Source: Saccharothrix saharensis
GTDB lineage: Bacteria > Actinomycetota > Actinomycetes > Mycobacteriales > Pseudonocardiaceae
Direction of reading: 5' to 3'
Assembly: GCF_006716745.1 (NCBI RefSeq)
Contig: NZ_VFPP01000001.1
Span: forward strand, 4,836,001-4,900,000
Length of the DNA: 64,000 nt
Below, piece after piece: positions 56,731 through 64,000 of the stretch. The position numbers and the translations under genes were made by a program. Below the pieces are notes generated by a model that had not been told where the DNA came from, searched no databases, and was given only the letters and a program-made list of their open reading frames with translations. Within the stretch, counting starts at the first letter, position 1; every line of letters starts with the position of its first letter.

Positions 56731-57563
56731 CGCACTTCCTCCGCTCGCCGGGCGATCAGGGCGGCGCTGTCCTCCGGTGCGAGCGCGCGTGCGCCCAGAT
56801 CGGCGAAGTCGGCGCCGAAGACCGCCAACTCCTCGGGCTTCTCCAGGAACCAACCCCCGAGCTGGTTCTCCAGGTACACCGCGCCGGGATCGCCCTCTTG
56901 GGGGAAGCCCAGCCACCTGAACGACCCGAGATGGCCCCGGTGGTCCGCAGCGCTGAAGGACATCACCTGAATGGTGATGTTAGGCATCGCGGCGAGCGTC
57001 CCCAAGTGGTCGAGCTGCTCGCGCATCAGCCTGGCGTCCCCGATGCGGCGGTGGAGCACCGCCTCGTCCAGGATCGCGTGCACGCGGACCGGGTCGTCGC
57101 GCCGAAGTGCCTCCTGGCGGCGGAGCCGGATTCCGGCCGCGTCGTCGTCGGCCAACATCGCCGTGGCGTAGGCCGTGGTCTGGAACAGTCCGGTGACGTA
57201 GCCCGCGTCCCAGCAGTGGATCTCGCTCGCCCCCGCTTCGAGTCCCACGTAGAGGGAGAACCAGCTGGGGATCGAGCGGTCACCGTCCCACCAGCCCTTC
57301 TCCCGCGAGAGGTCGCACACCTTCAGGTACCAGTCGATCCGCTCGGCCGGGACGCCGAGGAACGGCAGCATCACTTCGAGGTCCGGCCCGTTGACCGGCG
57401 TGCGCATGCTCTCCAAGTGCGTGATCTTGGTCGGGTTGCAGCGCAGGCGTCTCGCGACGTCGGCTTGTTTCAGTCCTGCGGCTTCCCTCAGCCGGCGGAT
57501 CTCCTGGGCGAGCCAGCGCCGTCCCACGGTGGGGCTCAGCACGAGCGGATCGGTGTCCGTCAC
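56727..57563 (-). CDS. XRE-family HTH regulator with DUF5753 domain
   Basis: A 278-residue protein. The N-terminal HTH_31-type helix-turn-helix is IRRLREAAGLKQADVARRLR and CNPTKITHLESMRTPVNGPD. DUF5753 follows, with FSLYVGLEAGASEIHCWDAG, VTGLFQTTAYATAML, MPNITIQVMSFSAADH and GAVYLENQLGGWFLEKPEEL. GTG at 57563 has AAGGAGG four bases upstream; the longer frame is rejected. Pairs with the overlapping DUF397 gene, the layout of the BldB/WhiJ-associated developmental regulators in streptomycetes. Confidence 0.9.
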   Translation of the reverse strand: MTDTDPLVLSPTVGRRWLAQEIRRLREAAGLKQADVARRLRCNPTKITHLESMRTPVNGPDLEVMLPFLGVPAERIDWYLKVCDLSREKGWWDGDRSIPSWFSLYVGLEAGASEIHCWDAGYVTGLFQTTAYATAMLADDDAAGIRLRRQEALRRDDPVRVHAILDEAVLHRRIGDARLMREQLDHLGTLAAMPNITIQVMSFSAADHRGHLGSFRWLGFPQEGDPGAVYLENQLGGWFLEKPEELAVFGADFADLGARALAPEDSAALIARRAEEVR

Positions 57564-57670
57564 GGCCCTCCTTCTGCTCGTGGGCAGTCTCTCAGCCGAC
57601 CGGGGCCACCTGATCGGGACTGGACGCCACAAGGTTAATTTGTAAGCCTTACGACCTGGCGAACCTGTAC

Positions 57671-57943
57671 GTGTTGAGCGAAGTGCGCAACCCGGGCCGG
57701 ACCTGGCAGTGGTGCGAGACGGTGGCGACCGAGGCGGTGGAGCCCGGCGCGACGGTCGAGGAGTCCGTCGCCGGGCTGCGGCCGTGGGCGTCGAGGCTGC
57801 TCCGCGGCGGCGAGCACCGGGACGGCTTCTACCACGCGTTCCTGGTCGAAGCTGACGAGGACGGCGAGTTCGACACCTACCACTCGACCCACGTCGAGGA
57901 CCTCGTCTGGTTCTACGACTCCGAGTACGTCCTGGCGGGCTGA
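57671..57943 (+). CDS. Small hypothetical protein
   Basis: A 90-residue acidic protein (WQWCETVATEAVEPGATVEE, FYHAFLVEADEDGEFDTYHS, VEDLVWFYDSEYVLAG). No family recognised. GTG at 57671 is the only usable start; the frame is open upstream to about 57635 without another. A GTAAGCCTTAC palindrome lies 19 bases upstream (57642-57652). The end overlaps the LysR gene by 31 bases. Confidence 0.6.
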   Translation: MLSEVRNPGRTWQWCETVATEAVEPGATVEESVAGLRPWASRLLRGGEHRDGFYHAFLVEADEDGEFDTYHSTHVEDLVWFYDSEYVLAG

Positions 57944-58809
57944 CCCACGGCGGCCAGCAGGGCATTCCGGACCAGCCCGATCAACGGGTGGTCCTCGCTG
58001 CCCCGGCGCACGGCCGCGACCACGCGCCGCAGCGGCGCCGTGCCGCGGACCGGCACACCGCGCACGGCGTTGCGCGGCACCAGCGCCACGCCCGCGCCCG
58101 CCCGCACCAGCGCGCCGGTGGCCCGGAAGTCGTCGGACGTGTGCGTGATCCGCGGTGCGAACCCGGCCTGCTCGCAGGCGAGCTGCACGACGTCGCGCAC
58201 CGGGTTGCCCGGCAGCGTCACCACCCAGTCGTCGTCCGCGAGGTCGGCCAGGTCGACCTCCGCCCGGCCGGCCAGCGGGTGCACCGGCGGCAGCAGCACG
58301 TCGAACGGCTCGGTGTAGAGCGGGAACCGGGTCAACCGCCGGTCGTCGGTGCGCAGCCGGTACTCCTCGGTGATCGCCAGGTCGATCTCGCCGTCGAGCA
58401 GCAGCGGCACGCTGGCGTGCCCCTCCACGTCGCGCACCCGCAGCGTCACGTCCGGCGCGGACACCCGCAGGGCGGCCAGCGCGGGCGCGACGACCTGCGT
58501 GATCGCCGACGCGAAGCTGCCCACCTCGACCCGGCCGGTGGCGCCGGAGCCGAACGCCGCCAGCGTCGCCTGCGCCCGCTCCAGCTCGGCGGCCACCGCG
58601 TTGGCGTGCCGGACCAGCAGCTCGCCCGCCGCCGTCAACGACACCCGCCGCCCGCGACGCCGCAGCAGCTCGTGCCCCACCTCCGACTCCAAGGCGGCCA
58701 ACTGCTGCGACACCGCGGACGGCGTGAGGTGCAGCGCCTGGGCCGCCGCCGTCACGGTGCCGTGGTCGGCCAGCGCGCGCAGCACCCGCAGACGCCGTGG
58801 GTCTATCAC
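57913..58809 (-). CDS. LysR-family transcriptional regulator
   Basis: A 298-residue regulator. The HTH is LRVLRALADHGTVTAAAQAL and HLTPSAVSQQLAALESEVGH. The effector domain starts with GRVEVGSFASAITQVVAPAL and has the two-lobed periplasmic-binding fold, with LDGEIDLAITEEY and VRAGAGVALVPRNAVRG. It diverges from the small membrane protein at 58861. LysR proteins usually control a divergent neighbour, but the only divergent gene here is that 64-residue protein. Confidence 0.9.
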   Translation of the reverse strand: MIDPRRLRVLRALADHGTVTAAAQALHLTPSAVSQQLAALESEVGHELLRRRGRRVSLTAAGELLVRHANAVAAELERAQATLAAFGSGATGRVEVGSFASAITQVVAPALAALRVSAPDVTLRVRDVEGHASVPLLLDGEIDLAITEEYRLRTDDRRLTRFPLYTEPFDVLLPPVHPLAGRAEVDLADLADDDWVVTLPGNPVRDVVQLACEQAGFAPRITHTSDDFRATGALVRAGAGVALVPRNAVRGVPVRGTAPLRRVVAAVRRGSEDHPLIGLVRNALLAAVGQPARTYSES

Positions 58810-58860
58810 GAGCCCATTGTCACGACGTGCACGCCGGTCGCGCGTGCGGTACCAAGGGCC

Positions 58861-59055
58861 ATGCGCTCGCTCCGCACCACCGAATCGGTCATCGCCGGTG
58901 TCGGTCTGATCGTGCTGGTCGTGTTCGGCTTCGTCGTGCCCAGCGCCCGGGCGGGCGGGTTCGAGGTGAACGGCGTCGTGGTGATCCTCTCGATCCTGGT
59001 GACCGCGATCCTGCTCGTGTTCGCGGGCATCTGGGGCGGCAGCGGGAAGAGGTGA
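58861..59055 (+). CDS. Small two-helix membrane protein
   Basis: A 64-residue protein with two hydrophobic helices (ESVIAGVGLIVLVVFGFVVP and VVVILSILVTAILLVFAGIW) and a charged C-terminus GGSGKR. ATG at 58861 is five bases after TACCAA, a candidate -10, so a leaderless mRNA is possible. Unknown function. Convergent with kbl, four bases apart. Confidence 0.65.
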   Translation: MRSLRTTESVIAGVGLIVLVVFGFVVPSARAGGFEVNGVVVILSILVTAILLVFAGIWGGSGKR

Positions 59056-59059
59056 GACC

Positions 59060-60238
59060 TCACATCCGGTCGCGGGCGGCGATGAACGCGTCCACCGCGC
59101 GGTTCACGTCGTCGGTCGAGTGGGCCGCCGACATCTGCGTGCGGATGCGCGCCTTGCCGTGCGGCACGACCGGGTAGGAGAAGCCGATCACGTAGATGCC
59201 CTGCTCCAGCAGCAGGTCGGCCATCCGGGACGCCTCCGCCGCGTCGCCGATCATCACCGGGATGATCGGGTGCTCGCCGGGCAGCAGGTCGAAGCCCGCC
59301 TCGGTCATCCGGGACCGGAACAGCGCGGTGTTCTCGCGCAACCTGGTCAGCAGCTCGCCGGACGAGCTGAGCAGGTCCAGCGCGGCGATCGCGGCGGCCG
59401 TGATCGACGGCGCCAGGGAGTTGGAGAACAGGTAGGGCCGCGACCGCTGCCGCAGCATCTCCACGATCTCCGCGCGCCCGGACGTGTAGCCGCCGGACGC
59501 GCCGCCCAGCGCCTTGCCGAGCGTGCCGGTGACGACGTCCACCCGGTCCCGCACGCCGAACAGCTCGGGCGTGCCGCGGCCGGTCGGCCCGGTGAAGCCG
59601 ACCGCGTGCGAGTCGTCCACCATGACCAGCGCGTCGTACCGCTCGGCCAGGTCGCAGATCTCGTCCAGCGGCGCGAGGTAGCCGTCCATGGAGAACACGC
59701 CGTCGGTGGCGATCAGCCGGTAGCGGGCGTCGGCGGCGTCCTTGAGCTGCCGCTCCAAGTCCTCCACGTCCCGGTTGCGGTAGCGGTAGCGGCGCGCCTT
59801 CGACAGCCGCACGCCGTCGATGATCGACGCGTGGTTCAGCTCGTCGGAGATGATCGCGTCCTCCGCGCCGAGCAGCGTCTCGAACAGGCCGCCGTTGGCG
59901 TCGAAGCACGAGCTGTACAGGATCGTGTCGTCGGTGCCCAGGAACTCCGAGAGCCGCCGCTCCAGCTCCTTGTGGGGTTCCTGCGTGCCGCAGATGAACC
60001 GCACCGAGGCCATGCCGAAGCCCCACCGGTCCAGCGCCTCGTGCGCGGCCTCGACCAGCCTGGGGTGGTCGGCCAGGCCCAAGTAGTTGTTGGCGCAGAA
60101 GTTGAGCACCTCCGCGCCCGAGCCGACCCGGACGGCCGCGTTCTGCGGCGTGCCGATCACCCGTTCGGCCTTGTAGAGGCCGGCCGCGCGGATCTCGTCC
60201 AGCCCGGCCCGCAGGTCCTCGCGCATCGCGCCGTACAT
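59060..60238 (-). CDS. kbl: Glycine C-acetyltransferase (2-amino-3-ketobutyrate CoA ligase)
   Basis: A 392-residue PLP enzyme that cleaves 2-amino-3-oxobutanoate to glycine and acetyl-CoA, the second step of threonine degradation. Family features: [60 protein letters not shown] and the PLP lysine in [19 protein letters not shown] at 60238 overlaps the tdh stop by one base (TGATG), so the two are translationally coupled. Confidence 0.96.
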   Translation of the reverse strand: MYGAMREDLRAGLDEIRAAGLYKAERVIGTPQNAAVRVGSGAEVLNFCANNYLGLADHPRLVEAAHEALDRWGFGMASVRFICGTQEPHKELERRLSEFLGTDDTILYSSCFDANGGLFETLLGAEDAIISDELNHASIIDGVRLSKARRYRYRNRDVEDLERQLKDAADARYRLIATDGVFSMDGYLAPLDEICDLAERYDALVMVDDSHAVGFTGPTGRGTPELFGVRDRVDVVTGTLGKALGGASGGYTSGRAEIVEMLRQRSRPYLFSNSLAPSITAAAIAALDLLSSSGELLTRLRENTALFRSRMTEAGFDLLPGEHPIIPVMIGDAAEASRMADLLLEQGIYVIGFSYPVVPHGKARIRTQMSAAHSTDDVNRAVDAFIAARDRM

Positions 60239-61272
60239 CAGTGAGCTCCCGTCCAGTCGAGGATGACCTTGCCGCACTTGCCCTCGCGCGCCGTCGCGAA
60301 CGCCTCGTCGAACGCCGTGTAGTCGAACCGGTGCGTGATCACCGGCGTGAGGTCCAGGCCGCGTTGCAGGAGCACCGACATCGAGTACCAGGTCTCGAAC
60401 ATCTCCCGGCCGTAGATGCCCTTGATGTGCAGCATCTTCAGCACGACGCTGCTCCAGTCGACGGCGAACTCCTCGGCGGGCAGCCCGAGCATGGCGATCC
60501 GGCCGCCGTGGGCCATGTTGCCGATCATCTCCTGCAGCGCGATCGGCTTGCCGGACATCTCCATGCCGACGTCGAAGCCCTCGGACATGCCCAGCTCGGA
60601 CTGCGCCTCGGAGATGGTGCGCTCGGCGACGTTGAGCGCGAGGTCGACGCCGACCTCCCGGGCCAGCGCCAGCCGGTGCTCGCTGATGTCGGTGATGACG
60701 ACGTTGCGCGCGCCCGCGTGCTTGGCCACCGCCGCCGCCATGATCCCGATCGGGCCCGCGCCGGTGATCAGCACGTCCTCGCCGATGACCGGGAACGACA
60801 GCGCGGTGTGCACGGCGTTGCCGAAGGGGTCGAAGACCGCCGCCACGTCCAGGTCGACGGGCGCGCGGTGCACCCAGGCGTTCTCCTCGGGCAGCACCAC
60901 GTACTGCGCGAACGCGCCGTCGCTGTGCACGCCGAGGCCGCGCGTGTTGGCGCACAGGTGCCGCCGGCCCGCCTTGCAGTTGCGGCACGTGCCGCACACC
61001 AGGTGGCCCTCGCCGCTGACCAGGTCGCCGACCTCGACCCCGGTCACCGCGGCGCCGGTCTCCACCACCTCGCCGACGAACTCGTGCCCGAGCACGAGCG
61101 GCGCGTGGATGTTGTGCGCGGCCCACTCGTCCCACGAGTCGATGTGCAGGTCCGTGCCGCAGATGCCGGTCCGCAGCACGCGGACGACGACGTCACCGGG
61201 GCCGGGGGTGGGATCCGGGACGTCGGTCAACGACAGCCCCGGCCCGGCGGTCGCCTTGACCAGTGCCTTCAT
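60238..61272 (-). CDS. tdh: L-threonine 3-dehydrogenase
   Basis: A 344-residue zinc-dependent medium-chain dehydrogenase that oxidises threonine to 2-amino-3-oxobutanoate with NAD. Catalytic zinc motifs [15 protein letters not shown] and [12 protein letters not shown]. The structural zinc cysteines are [15 protein letters not shown], and the Rossmann motif is [20 protein letters not shown]. First gene of tdh-kbl, which together turn threonine into glycine and acetyl-CoA. Confidence 0.97.
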   Translation of the reverse strand: MKALVKATAGPGLSLTDVPDPTPGPGDVVVRVLRTGICGTDLHIDSWDEWAAHNIHAPLVLGHEFVGEVVETGAAVTGVEVGDLVSGEGHLVCGTCRNCKAGRRHLCANTRGLGVHSDGAFAQYVVLPEENAWVHRAPVDLDVAAVFDPFGNAVHTALSFPVIGEDVLITGAGPIGIMAAAVAKHAGARNVVITDISEHRLALAREVGVDLALNVAERTISEAQSELGMSEGFDVGMEMSGKPIALQEMIGNMAHGGRIAMLGLPAEEFAVDWSSVVLKMLHIKGIYGREMFETWYSMSVLLQRGLDLTPVITHRFDYTAFDEAFATAREGKCGKVILDWTGAH

Positions 61273-61308
61273 GCGGGCGAGTGTGCCCCCGGCCCGTTGT
61301 GCAGTCCA

Positions 61309-62772
61309 TCAGGACTTTCTGAATTCACTCGTAAGTTCAGCTTCAGTGGCGATGTTGCGCGCCATGCCGCCGAACACCACGCCGTGGAACGGCCACACCA
61401 GCCACCAGTAGACGTGCCCGGCCAACCCGCGCGGGACGAACACCGCGCGTTGCCGGTAGGTCGACCCGCCGCCGTCCGCCGCCGCGACCCGCAGCTCCAA
61501 CCAGGCCCGGCCGGGCACCCGCATCTCCGCGCGCAGCCGCAGCAGCCGCCCGCGGTCGAGCTCCTCCACCCGCCAGAAGTCCAGCGCCTCGCCGACGTGC
61601 AGCCGCCTCGGGTCACGCCGGCCGCGCCGCAGCCCCACCCCGCCGACCAGCCGGTCCAGCCACCCCCGCACCGCCCAGGCCAGCGGGAACGAGTACCAAC
61701 CGTGCTCGCCGCCGATGCCCTCCACGACCTGCCACAGCCGGTCCGGCGACGCGGCGGTCCGCCGTTCCCGCACGTCGACGTAGGACGAGCCGCCGGACCA
61801 ATCCGGGTCGGTCGGCAGCGGGTCGGCGGGCGCGCCCGGCACCGACGCGCCCGACCAGCGGGTCTCCACCTCGGCGTCGCGGACCCTCGCCAGCGCGAGC
61901 GCCACCGCCTGGTCGTAGCCGGTGTTCTCCCCCGGCAGGTAGTGCTCGATGTCGTGCTCCCGGCACACCACCTCGTGCACGAGCGAGTCGATCAACGGCG
62001 AGGCGATCGACCGCGGCACGGGCGTGACCAGGTTGACCCAGTGCGCGGACAGGCGCGGCGTCAGCAACGGCACCGGCAGGACGCGTCGGCGGCGCAACCC
62101 CGCCACCCGCGCGTACCGCAGCATCATCTCCAGGTAGGTGAGCACGTCCGGGCCGCCGATGTCGAACGTCCGGTTCACCCCGGCGGGCAGCCCCACCGCG
62201 TCCACCAGGTAGCGCAGCACGTCCCGCACCGCGATCGGCTGGACCCGGTTGCCCACCCAGCGGGGCGTGACCATGACCGGCAGGCGTTCGGTGAGGTAGC
62301 GCAGCATCTCGAAGCTCGCCGACCCGGACCCGATGACCACCGCCGCCTGCAGCACCACCGCGGGCACGGGGCCGCGCAGGAACACGTCACCGACCTCCTC
62401 GCGGGAGGCCAGGTGGGGTGACAGCGCCACCCCGGGTGGGTGCAGCCCGCCCAGGTAGACGATCCGCCGCACCCCCGCGTCCGCCGCCGCGCGGGCCGTG
62501 TTCGCCGCCGCGCGCCGGTCCGCGTCGGCGAAGTCCGGGTCGCTCAACGAGTGGACGAGGTAGTGCACCACGTCGACGTCGCGCATCGCCGCACCCAGCG
62601 ACGCCGGGTCGAGCACGTCGCCGCGCACCACCTCGACCTGCCCGGCCCACGGCACGTCCCGCAGCTTGCGCGGGTCGCGGACCAGGCACCTGACCCGGTG
62701 GCCCGCCGCGACCAACCGGGGCACGAGCCGTCCGCCGAGGTAGCCGGTCGCGCCGGTGACGAGGCAGTGCAC
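61309..62772 (-). CDS. SDR-family NAD(P)-binding protein with DUF2867 domain
   Basis: A 487-residue two-domain protein. Residues 1-260 are an NAD(P)-binding Rossmann fold (CLVTGATGYLGGRLVPRLVA, YLVHSLSDPDFADADRRAAA). The C-terminal DUF2867/SRPBCC-like part includes EHGWYSFPLAWAVRGWLDRL and VYWWLVWPFHGVVFGGMARN. GTG at 62772 follows GAGGA at seven bases; an upstream GTG at 62793 is less likely. Family members resemble YtfG/NmrA-type proteins of unclear substrate. Confidence 0.85.
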   Translation of the reverse strand: MHCLVTGATGYLGGRLVPRLVAAGHRVRCLVRDPRKLRDVPWAGQVEVVRGDVLDPASLGAAMRDVDVVHYLVHSLSDPDFADADRRAAANTARAAADAGVRRIVYLGGLHPPGVALSPHLASREEVGDVFLRGPVPAVVLQAAVVIGSGSASFEMLRYLTERLPVMVTPRWVGNRVQPIAVRDVLRYLVDAVGLPAGVNRTFDIGGPDVLTYLEMMLRYARVAGLRRRRVLPVPLLTPRLSAHWVNLVTPVPRSIASPLIDSLVHEVVCREHDIEHYLPGENTGYDQAVALALARVRDAEVETRWSGASVPGAPADPLPTDPDWSGGSSYVDVRERRTAASPDRLWQVVEGIGGEHGWYSFPLAWAVRGWLDRLVGGVGLRRGRRDPRRLHVGEALDFWRVEELDRGRLLRLRAEMRVPGRAWLELRVAAADGGGSTYRQRAVFVPRGLAGHVYWWLVWPFHGVVFGGMARNIATEAELTSEFRKS

Positions 62773-62826
62773 ACCGCAATCCTCACCGGGCACCGGCCCG
62801 CGCGCACGACGGCGCGCACGACGCCG

Positions 62827-63396
62827 TCACGCGTGCCGGAACCAGCGCGCCTTCTTCTTGATCTCCACGTTGCCCGCGCGCACGTGGCCGTGCACCACGA
62901 AGTGCGGCCGGCCGTTCACGCCCGTGCCGACCTTGTCCTTCAGGTTGCTCGCGGCCAGCTCCACGCCGTCGGCGTCGACCGTCGCGCCCTCCGGCAGCAC
63001 CAGCTTCACCGACCCGGCGGTCACGTCCAGCTCGATGTCCACCACCGCGTGCGGGATGGACGCCTCGCGGAAGTCCAGGTCCGTCGACCCCATCCGGTTG
63101 CGCACCACGAGCTGCCGCGGCACCGCCCAGTTGCCCTTGCGGTTGACCGTCGACATGGTGGCCTTGAGCTCCTGCCGGTCCGCGGGCATCGCGAGCACCT
63201 GCTCGTTGTGCACCATGCCCGGCAGGTCCAGCAGCACCGCGTTCAGCTCGCCGCGGGTGCGGGCGGCCAGCGCGGTGTCGGTGCGCTCGGTGAACTCGTC
63301 CAGCGTGATCAGCCCGCGGCCGATCGCCTTCTGCAGCAGGCCGACGACGTGCTCGCGCTCGGCGTCGGACACCCGGAAGTCCCTGGGGTCGGTCAT
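62827..63396 (-). CDS. DUF1707 domain protein with LiaF-like C-terminus
   Basis: A 189-residue protein. DUF1707 occupies about residues 5-60 (FRVSDAEREHVVGLLQKAIG, LDEFTERTDTALAARTRGEL). A beta-rich C-terminal half resembles cell-wall-active antibiotics response proteins (VELDVTAGSVKLVLPEGATV-like, VVHGHVRAGNVEIKKKARWF). No membrane helix is seen. It starts three bases after the stop of the response-regulator gene, so the two are probably co-transcribed and linked to envelope stress. Confidence 0.86.
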   Translation of the reverse strand: MTDPRDFRVSDAEREHVVGLLQKAIGRGLITLDEFTERTDTALAARTRGELNAVLLDLPGMVHNEQVLAMPADRQELKATMSTVNRKGNWAVPRQLVVRNRMGSTDLDFREASIPHAVVDIELDVTAGSVKLVLPEGATVDADGVELAASNLKDKVGTGVNGRPHFVVHGHVRAGNVEIKKKARWFRHA

Positions 63397-63399
63397 GGC

Positions 63400-64000
63400 T
63401 CAGCCCTCCGGCTCGACGTCGAGCCCGTGCTCGATCGCGTACCGCGCCAGCTCGACGCGGTTGTGCAGTTGCAGCTTGCGCAGGGTGGACTGCACGTGGT
63501 TCTCCACCGTGCGGTGCGAGATGACCAGCCGGTTCGCGATCTGCCGCGCGGTCAACCCCTTGGCCACGAGCCGCAGCACCTCCGTCTCCCGCTCGGTGAG
63601 CTGCGGCTTGTCCTCGTCCGGCGTGGCGGCCATCCGCCGGTACTCCCCGAGCACCAGGCCCGCGAGCCCGGCGGTGAACACCGCGTCGCCCGCCGCGGTC
63701 CGGGTCACCGCCTCCACCAGCTCCTCGGCCGACGCCGACTTCACCAGGTAACCGGACGCGCCCGCCTTCACCGCCTCCAGCACGTCGCTGTGCTCGCCGC
63801 TCGCGGACAGCACCAGCACCCGGGTGCCCGCCAGCGACCCGGTGATCATCGTGGTCGCCTCGACCCCCGTCGTCTCGCCGAGGTTGAGGTCCATCAGCAC
63901 CACGTCCGGCCGCACCGCGCGGGCGATCCGCACCGCCGACGCGGCGTCACCGGCCGTCGCGACCACCTCGAAGCCGCGCTCGGACAGGTCGCGCGCGACA
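63400..64000 (-). CDS. NarL/FixJ-type response regulator (cut by window end)
   Basis: The visible 200 codons contain most of a receiver domain with the phospho-acceptor in RPDVVLMDLNLGETTGVEAT and the switch segments VLVLSASGEHSDVLEAVKAG and YLVKSASAEELVEAV. The LuxR HTH follows (LTERETEVLRLVAKGLTARQ, IANRLVISHRTVENHVQSTL, RKLQLHNRVELARYA). The start and the histidine-kinase partner lie beyond 64000. Its stop is three bases before the DUF1707 gene. Confidence 0.93.
   Translation of the reverse strand, partial: VARDLSERGFEVVATAGDAASAVRIARAVRPDVVLMDLNLGETTGVEATTMITGSLAGTRVLVLSASGEHSDVLEAVKAGASGYLVKSASAEELVEAVTRTAAGDAVFTAGLAGLVLGEYRRMAATPDEDKPQLTERETEVLRLVAKGLTARQIANRLVISHRTVENHVQSTLRKLQLHNRVELARYAIEHGLDVEPEG

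Noticed and set aside
63816..63827. Perfect GCACCCGGGTGC in the response-regulator gene
   Set aside because: A single copy inside a coding segment with no flanking copies; likely chance from GC-rich codons, and a caution for the oriC array.

Overview
The window looks like the replication-origin region of a high-GC actinobacterium. Coding genes show the GC-rich third positions, frequent GTG starts and long antisense shadow frames typical of that group. Gene order is gyrA-gyrB-dciA-recF-gnd-dnaN-oriC-dnaA-rpmH-rnpA-yidD-yidC-jag-rsmG-parA-parB, with perfect parS sites. A D-Ala-D-Ala ligase, sigM-trxB-trxA-cwlM, murJ-pcnA and yqgE-leuS lie nearby. The order is strongly syntenic with both sides of the Mycobacterium tuberculosis origin. 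A DasR-type dre site, a SigR-type trxB promoter and DUF397/DUF5753 genes point to the Pseudonocardiales (Saccharothrix, Actinosynnema or Lentzea-like). This placement is inferred from content, not from a search.

Layout. Positions 1-2.7 kb: 5' part of ppiA, a CwsA-like gene, a DUF2020-type lipoprotein, doxX, tRNA-Ala, a 39-residue DLW-39 peptide and tRNA-Ile. 2.7-12.4 kb, minus strand: DUF3566 protein, gyrA, gyrB, dciA, recF, gnd, dnaN. 12.4-13.5 kb: oriC, with TTGTCCACA DnaA boxes, a T-rich stretch and an array of CCCGGG-centred palindromes. 13.5-21.5 kb: dnaA (minus), then the plus-strand rpmH-rnpA-yidD-yidC-jag operon and nudix, rsmG, parA, parB, with three perfect and several degenerate parS sites. 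21.6-31.2 kb: ddl, an aminotransferase, a GNAT protein, an ArsR-SRPBCC fusion, small hypotheticals, cwlM, trxA, trxB, anti-sigma, sigM and a pair of gene remnants. 31.2-38.8 kb: pseudokinase, murJ, DUF6049 protein, a MutT4-like Nudix protein and pcnA. 38.9-46.5 kb: solo LuxR domain, MFS exporter, yqgE, SdpI-like protein, phytase-like esterase and leuS behind a leucine leader-peptide attenuator. 46.6-64 kb is more accessory: TetR/MMPL pair, beta-propeller, DUF2339 protein, ribokinase, kinase-like protein, ptsI with a dre operator, DUF397/DUF5753 pair, LysR, the kbl-tdh threonine operon, SDR-DUF2867, a DUF1707 protein and a NarL-type response regulator cut by the window end.

How it works together. 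The core encodes initiation (DnaA, the DciA helicase-loader family, DnaN), topology (gyrase), repair (RecF) and segregation (ParA, ParB, parS). It also carries membrane insertion (YidC, YidD), RNase P and L34. A cell-wall block combines MurJ, its separately encoded pseudokinase and CwlM. Thiol homeostasis sits beside SigM and its anti-sigma factor.

The most notable signals are as follows. The origin holds a CCCGGG palindrome array. Four DnaA boxes lie inside the dciA coding start. leuS has a complete leucine attenuator. Two divergent genes appear to have lost both 5' halves in one deletion (30.7-31.2 kb). An ArsR-SRPBCC gene has its operator placed exactly inside its promoter. -10-like hexamers commonly lie 5-9 bases before start codons, suggesting many leaderless mRNAs. 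No CRISPR array, insertion sequence, rRNA operon or prophage was seen.
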